Positions 62,810 to 64,000 of a DNA stretch of 64,000 bases are shown here, piece after piece. This DNA comes from Lanius collurio (lineage: Eukaryota > Chordata > Aves > Passeriformes > Laniidae). The notes beneath the pieces were generated by a model, which had not been told where the DNA came from, did not search any database, and was given only the letters and a program-made list of their open reading frames with translations. The DNA lies in contig JACBWW010000003.1 in assembly GCA_020086605.1 (NCBI GenBank), positions 53,682,187 through 53,746,186 on the forward strand. Direction: 5' to 3'. The stretch's first letter is position 1, and every line of letters begins with the position of its first letter. A program made the translations under genes and the position numbers.

Positions 62810-64000
62810 TGATTGAGGTGCTCTCGCTGTATTTCAGAATTGCTGCTTTTCTCTATGGAAATCTTCTTACTGAAATAGCTGTACAGTGAAAACAGCTCCA
62901 GACCTACAAAACAGAGTCACCTTCTGCTTTATACATATTTTGCATTAGCTGTGCCTTAGGGTTGTTTTTTTATCCATGCCTCATCCTGCCTTATTAGTAT
63001 GCATAAAGGAGCTGATGACTACAGAGATTACAATGTTTTTATTCGGTATCCCCAAGGGCCATTTTTGTAGCTATTTATCTACCCAAACCAGAAAGCAAAC
63101 GGACAAATGAGAGAGAGAAGAATGAAGCATTATGCAAAGAAAGAATTGAAAGAACTAGGATGGCATAGTCTGAAGAAAGGGACCTTCTAAAAAAGTAACA
63201 GCAAAATTAGCCGTTCTCTATCCGTATTGAGCACAGAAAAGAAAGGAATTAAGTTAAAAGACAGCACGAGAACTGTAGGCTGCACCTGGAAATACTTTCT
63301 AGTTGGAAGACTGTTGAATACCGGGAGAGGTTGTGTGATAAAGCTATGGCTTCATTGTCACTAGGATTGTATAAGTAGAGGTTATAAAAACTTTTGTCAG
63401 CTACGCTGATTTTATCTGTAGACAGCAGAAGGTCTTCACTGGCTTCTCAGGGTCCTTTCTAGGGAACAGCCACAGTCATGAACAAACTCTTCAACTTCTG
63501 TTCCCCTTTTACTGACACTGAAATCAGAAGCGCTACAAGTTAGGAAAGCCTCAGGAAAGAACCAGGCAACATTTCCAAAAGGTTTAGGGAGAGGCTTTCC
63601 AAGTATGTTTGAAGACTTTAGGCCCACTACACCCATTGTCACCACAGAGAGAATGTTAGAAGAGGGGAAGGGATGAAGCCATGTGATTAGAGGATATTTT
63701 CTGTTGGGTGTTTACAGACATAGACAGGGAACTAAATTAACAAACTCTTGGCAGAGTTTTGAGGCAAGAGCTTTGTATTTATTGTTCATAAGGAGGTACT
63801 GCTGTTTTCTACCACTAAGCCTCTATGCCTTTTCCTCTGAAGGCAGTTCCAGCAGTCTCCTATAAATTATTGGACCTCATTGCAACTGTTGTGCATTTGG
63901 GGTACATCAGGAGGCAACACAGTCTGCAAGAGCTTGAGCTGGGCATGTTGGTTTCAAAAGAAGATCTGCCCAGGACCAAACCTGTTCATTGTTTTTTCCA
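62810..64000. other. Intergenic DNA
   Basis: I see nothing recognisable to the end of the window. Confidence 0.55.

Noticed and set aside
45300..64000. Exons of COLEC10, expected upstream neighbour
   Set aside because: I looked for its signal peptide, collagen-like Gly-X-Y stretch and C-type lectin motifs in the open frames and found none.

Overview
The window is nuclear DNA from a bird, probably a songbird, though I cannot name the species. Three things point to a bird. The one clear gene reads like osteoprotegerin with avian-type substitutions. CR1 LINE 3' ends, with the typical avian 'cacagaatca...ggttggaaggga' border read in reverse, occur at several places. Several LTRs of endogenous retroviruses are scattered through AT-rich, gene-poor sequence.

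The only gene I can support with confidence is TNFRSF11B (osteoprotegerin, OPG), a secreted decoy receptor for RANKL. It lies on the minus strand as five exons between 28417 and 44456. All splice sites are GT-AG, the junction phases agree, and the joined reading frame gives 402 residues against 401 in human. Exon 1 holds only the first ten codons. Just upstream (higher coordinates) are a TATA-like stretch, a G-rich strand of C-runs that runs into a 71-base assembly gap, and a CpG-rich block at about 44870-45260 that is probably part of the promoter.

Layout: 1-8330 is non-coding with one minus-strand LTR (about 1784-2244). 8333-8900 is a pentanucleotide array plus a CR1. 8900-27690 is gene-free, with a 55/31-bp minisatellite (10284-10733), a CR1 (15977-16330), a 36-bp tandem duplication (22103-22174) and a pyrimidine-rich block (25240-25880). 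27690-44456 is TNFRSF11B, with a GC-rich island in intron 2 and an LTR in intron 1 that lies antisense to the gene. 44457-45300 is the promoter region. 45300-64000 is intergenic, with a second copy of the intron-1 LTR family in opposite orientation (55430-56095), a further LTR-like remnant (56096-56570), CR1 ends at 57907-58280 and 61972-62179, and a third LTR family at 62180-62809.

I looked for the genes that flank TNFRSF11B in other vertebrates (SAMD12 on the 3' side, COLEC10 on the 5' side) and saw no exon of either. I found no tRNA, rRNA, CRISPR array or multi-gene system. The most useful observations concern the structure of the OPG locus: an inverted LTR pair around its first exon, a probable G-quadruplex at the gap in its promoter, an unexplained GC island in intron 2, and lost glycosylation sites.
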